Below, in pieces: positions 6,181 through 7,425 of a DNA stretch of 7,425 nucleotides (position 1 is its first letter; every line of letters starts with the position of its first letter). Source of the DNA: Pseudomonadota bacterium (lineage in GTDB: Bacteria; Pseudomonadota; Gammaproteobacteria; Burkholderiales; SG8-41); NCBI GenBank assembly GCA_023431245.1, contig JAEYXO010000212.1, positions 1 to 7,425 on the forward strand. Direction: 5' to 3'. Below the pieces are notes generated by a model. That model was not told the DNA's origin. It worked only from the letters and a program-made list of their open reading frames with translations, and did not search any database. Position numbers and translations under genes: made by a program.

Positions 6181-6275
6181 TTTTCCGTGTCGTCGTGCAA
6201 TAAAGCGGTTTTCTGCGCCGCGGTACTCTGCTAAGCTTCCGGCAGAAAATTGCTTGTAAATCATAAGGGAAGCGC
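6181..6275. promoter_or_regulatory. Divergent promoter region tyrS / M23 peptidase
   Basis: This 95-bp gap must carry the promoters of both genes. I find no pair of -35 and -10 boxes that I would defend, although TTTACA occurs on the - strand near 6255-6260 and AT-rich sequence lies at 6246-6266. TTTTCTGC at 6209-6216 is repeated inverted at 6242-6249, 25 bp apart, and again in direct orientation at 6279-6286 inside the start of the peptidase gene. The longer match GTTTTCTGCGC is shared by 6208-6218 and 6278-6288. This could be a regulator site or chance. Confidence 0.4.
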
Positions 6276-7425
6276 ATGTTTTCTGCGCGATTTGCGATTC
6301 TAGCGCAAAAACTTTCAAGCCGGCTTCGTGGCAACACACCGCGCCGCATCGCGCTCGCGCTGGTGCTCCCTTTTTTCGGCGTCATGGCGGCCTTCGGCAT
6401 TGCGCCGGACACGATGACCGACACCGTCGAACGCAGTACGGTGGTTGAGGAGCTGAATCTGCCGCCCCTGGTGGTGACCGCTGCAGCCGCGGACCAGACG
6501 TACTGGCGCGAAGTGCGGATTGAACGCGGAGACACCATCGCTTCGGTGCTGCAGCGGCTGGACGTCGACCAGGCAAGCGCGGTCCTGCTGCTTCAGCACA
6601 CCCGCGACGCGCGCGCGCTGTACCGGCTGATTCCCGGGCGCACCATCCGCGCGCATGTGTCTGAAACGGGCCAGCTGCTGGCGCTGCGCTACCTGAACGG
6701 CACCCAGCTGCTGAAGGTTGATCTTGACCGCGATGTGCTTCGTGTATGGGAAGGGCCGGCGGATGTCGAGACCCGGGTGCACATGCGTTCGGGCGAAATC
6801 GTGTCGTCGCTGTTCGCCGCCACGGATGCGGCAGGCATGTCGGACTCGATTGCGGTCCAGATCGCCGACATCTTTTCCACCGACATCGATTTCCACCGGG
6901 ACCTGCGCCGCGGCGACCGGTTTTCGGCGGTGTACGAGATGCAGTATCACCAGGGTGAACCGATCAAGGCCGGACGGCTGCTGTCGGCCGAATTCGTCAA
7001 CCAGGGCAAAACCTTCCACGCCGTGTGGTTCTACAGCGGGGACGGCCAGGGCGGCGGTTATTACACGCTCGACGGCAAGAACATCCGCAAGGCCTTCCTG
7101 CGCTCGCCGCTGGAGTTCTCCCGCATCAGCTCCGGCTTCAGCAATGCACGCCTCCACCCGGTGCTGAAGACCTGGCGCGCACACCGCGGCGTCGATTATG
7201 CGGCGCCCACGGGGACCCGGGTCAAAAGCACCGGCAGCGGCGTCGTCGAGTTCGTTGGCCGCCAGGGCGGGTACGGCAATCTGGTGGTGATCCGGCACCA
7301 GTCGAGATTCACAACCTGGTACGCGCACCTGTCGCGTTTTGCCCCCGGCATGCACAAGGGCAAGCGGGTTTCCCAGGGGGAAATCATCGGCTTCGTCGGC
7401 AGCACCGGCATGGCCACCGGCCCCC
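6276..7425 (+). CDS. M23 family murein metallopeptidase, inner-membrane anchored (3'-truncated by the window)
   Basis: Zinc endopeptidase of the MepM/Csd3/NMB0315 type, expected to cut peptidoglycan cross-links in the periplasm. The visible 383 residues show a basic cytoplasmic N-terminus, one membrane segment (about 25-43), an N-terminal LysM/OapA-like domain beginning with REVRIERGDTIASVLQRL (78-95), and a second inhibitory-type domain (about 165-265) that leads into YYTLDGKNIRKAFLRSPLEF (262-281). The LytM fold follows. HRGVD supplies zinc ligands His303 and Asp307, and YAHL supplies catalytic His351. The frame runs off the window at STGMATGP, exactly where the last zinc motif HLHYE normally follows, so the truncation is an artefact of the window. 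AAGGGA sits five bases before the ATG. The gene is divergent from tyrS. In Betaproteobacteria the next gene is often anmK, which would fit cell-wall turnover; that is a prediction. Confidence 0.94.
   Translation, partial: MFSARFAILAQKLSSRLRGNTPRRIALALVLPFFGVMAAFGIAPDTMTDTVERSTVVEELNLPPLVVTAAAADQTYWREVRIERGDTIASVLQRLDVDQASAVLLLQHTRDARALYRLIPGRTIRAHVSETGQLLALRYLNGTQLLKVDLDRDVLRVWEGPADVETRVHMRSGEIVSSLFAATDAAGMSDSIAVQIADIFSTDIDFHRDLRRGDRFSAVYEMQYHQGEPIKAGRLLSAEFVNQGKTFHAVWFYSGDGQGGGYYTLDGKNIRKAFLRSPLEFSRISSGFSNARLHPVLKTWRAHRGVDYAAPTGTRVKSTGSGVVEFVGRQGGYGNLVVIRHQSRFTTWYAHLSRFAPGMHKGKRVSQGEIIGFVGSTGMATGP

Noticed and set aside
5281..6234. 317-codon plus-strand open frame opposite tyrS
   Set aside because: It is antisense to a certain tyrosyl-tRNA synthetase gene and shows no family motif.
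6181..6339. 53-codon N-terminal extension of tyrS
   Set aside because: It overlaps the divergent peptidase gene, and the family N-terminus begins at the ATG at 6180.
6315..7355. 346-codon minus-strand open frame opposite the M23 peptidase
   Set aside because: It is antisense to a gene with clear M23 motifs and has no domain of its own.
1..7425. Mobile element, CRISPR array, tRNA or phage signature
   Set aside because: I found no transposase or integrase motif, no long terminal repeats, no regularly spaced repeats and no cloverleaf-like sequence.

Overview
The window looks like ordinary chromosomal DNA from a GC-rich Betaproteobacterium, probably Rhodocyclales, Nitrosomonadales or Burkholderiales. 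This rests on high GC content, a strong G/C bias at third codon positions, and the divergent pair tyrS / M23 peptidase, an arrangement I know from this class. The taxonomic call is inference. I see no mobile element, tRNA, rRNA or CRISPR array.

Layout from left to right. Positions 1-407 hold no gene I can support, only short repeats. A DUF72 (YecE-like) protein follows on the + strand (408-1424). It converges on a cytoplasmic-type msrA on the - strand (1461-2021), with a perfect inverted repeat over the DUF72 stop codon. Upstream of that msrA, on the same strand, is class I fructose-1,6-bisphosphatase fbp (2102-3097). An 86-bp divergent promoter region separates fbp from a second, exported MsrA (3184-3807). 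A likely co-transcribed flavoprotein of the 'N-terminal to SelD' type starts 22 bp later (3830-4957). It converges, across a 23-bp AT-rich gap, on tyrS (4981-6180, - strand). Divergent from tyrS, an inner-membrane-anchored M23 murein peptidase begins at 6276 and runs off the window end, cut just before its last zinc-binding motif.

Taken together this is housekeeping and stress biology: central carbon metabolism (fbp), translation (tyrS), cell-wall hydrolysis (M23) and methionine sulfoxide repair in two compartments (two unlike MsrA proteins either side of fbp). I did not find a convincing new multi-gene system. The points most worth a second look are the pairing of an exported MsrA with a stand-alone SelD-associated flavoprotein, and small symmetric motifs in the intergenic regions: the 11-bp inverted repeat at 1413-1442, three copies of TTTTCTGC around the tyrS/M23 promoter region, and the fbp leader hairpin.
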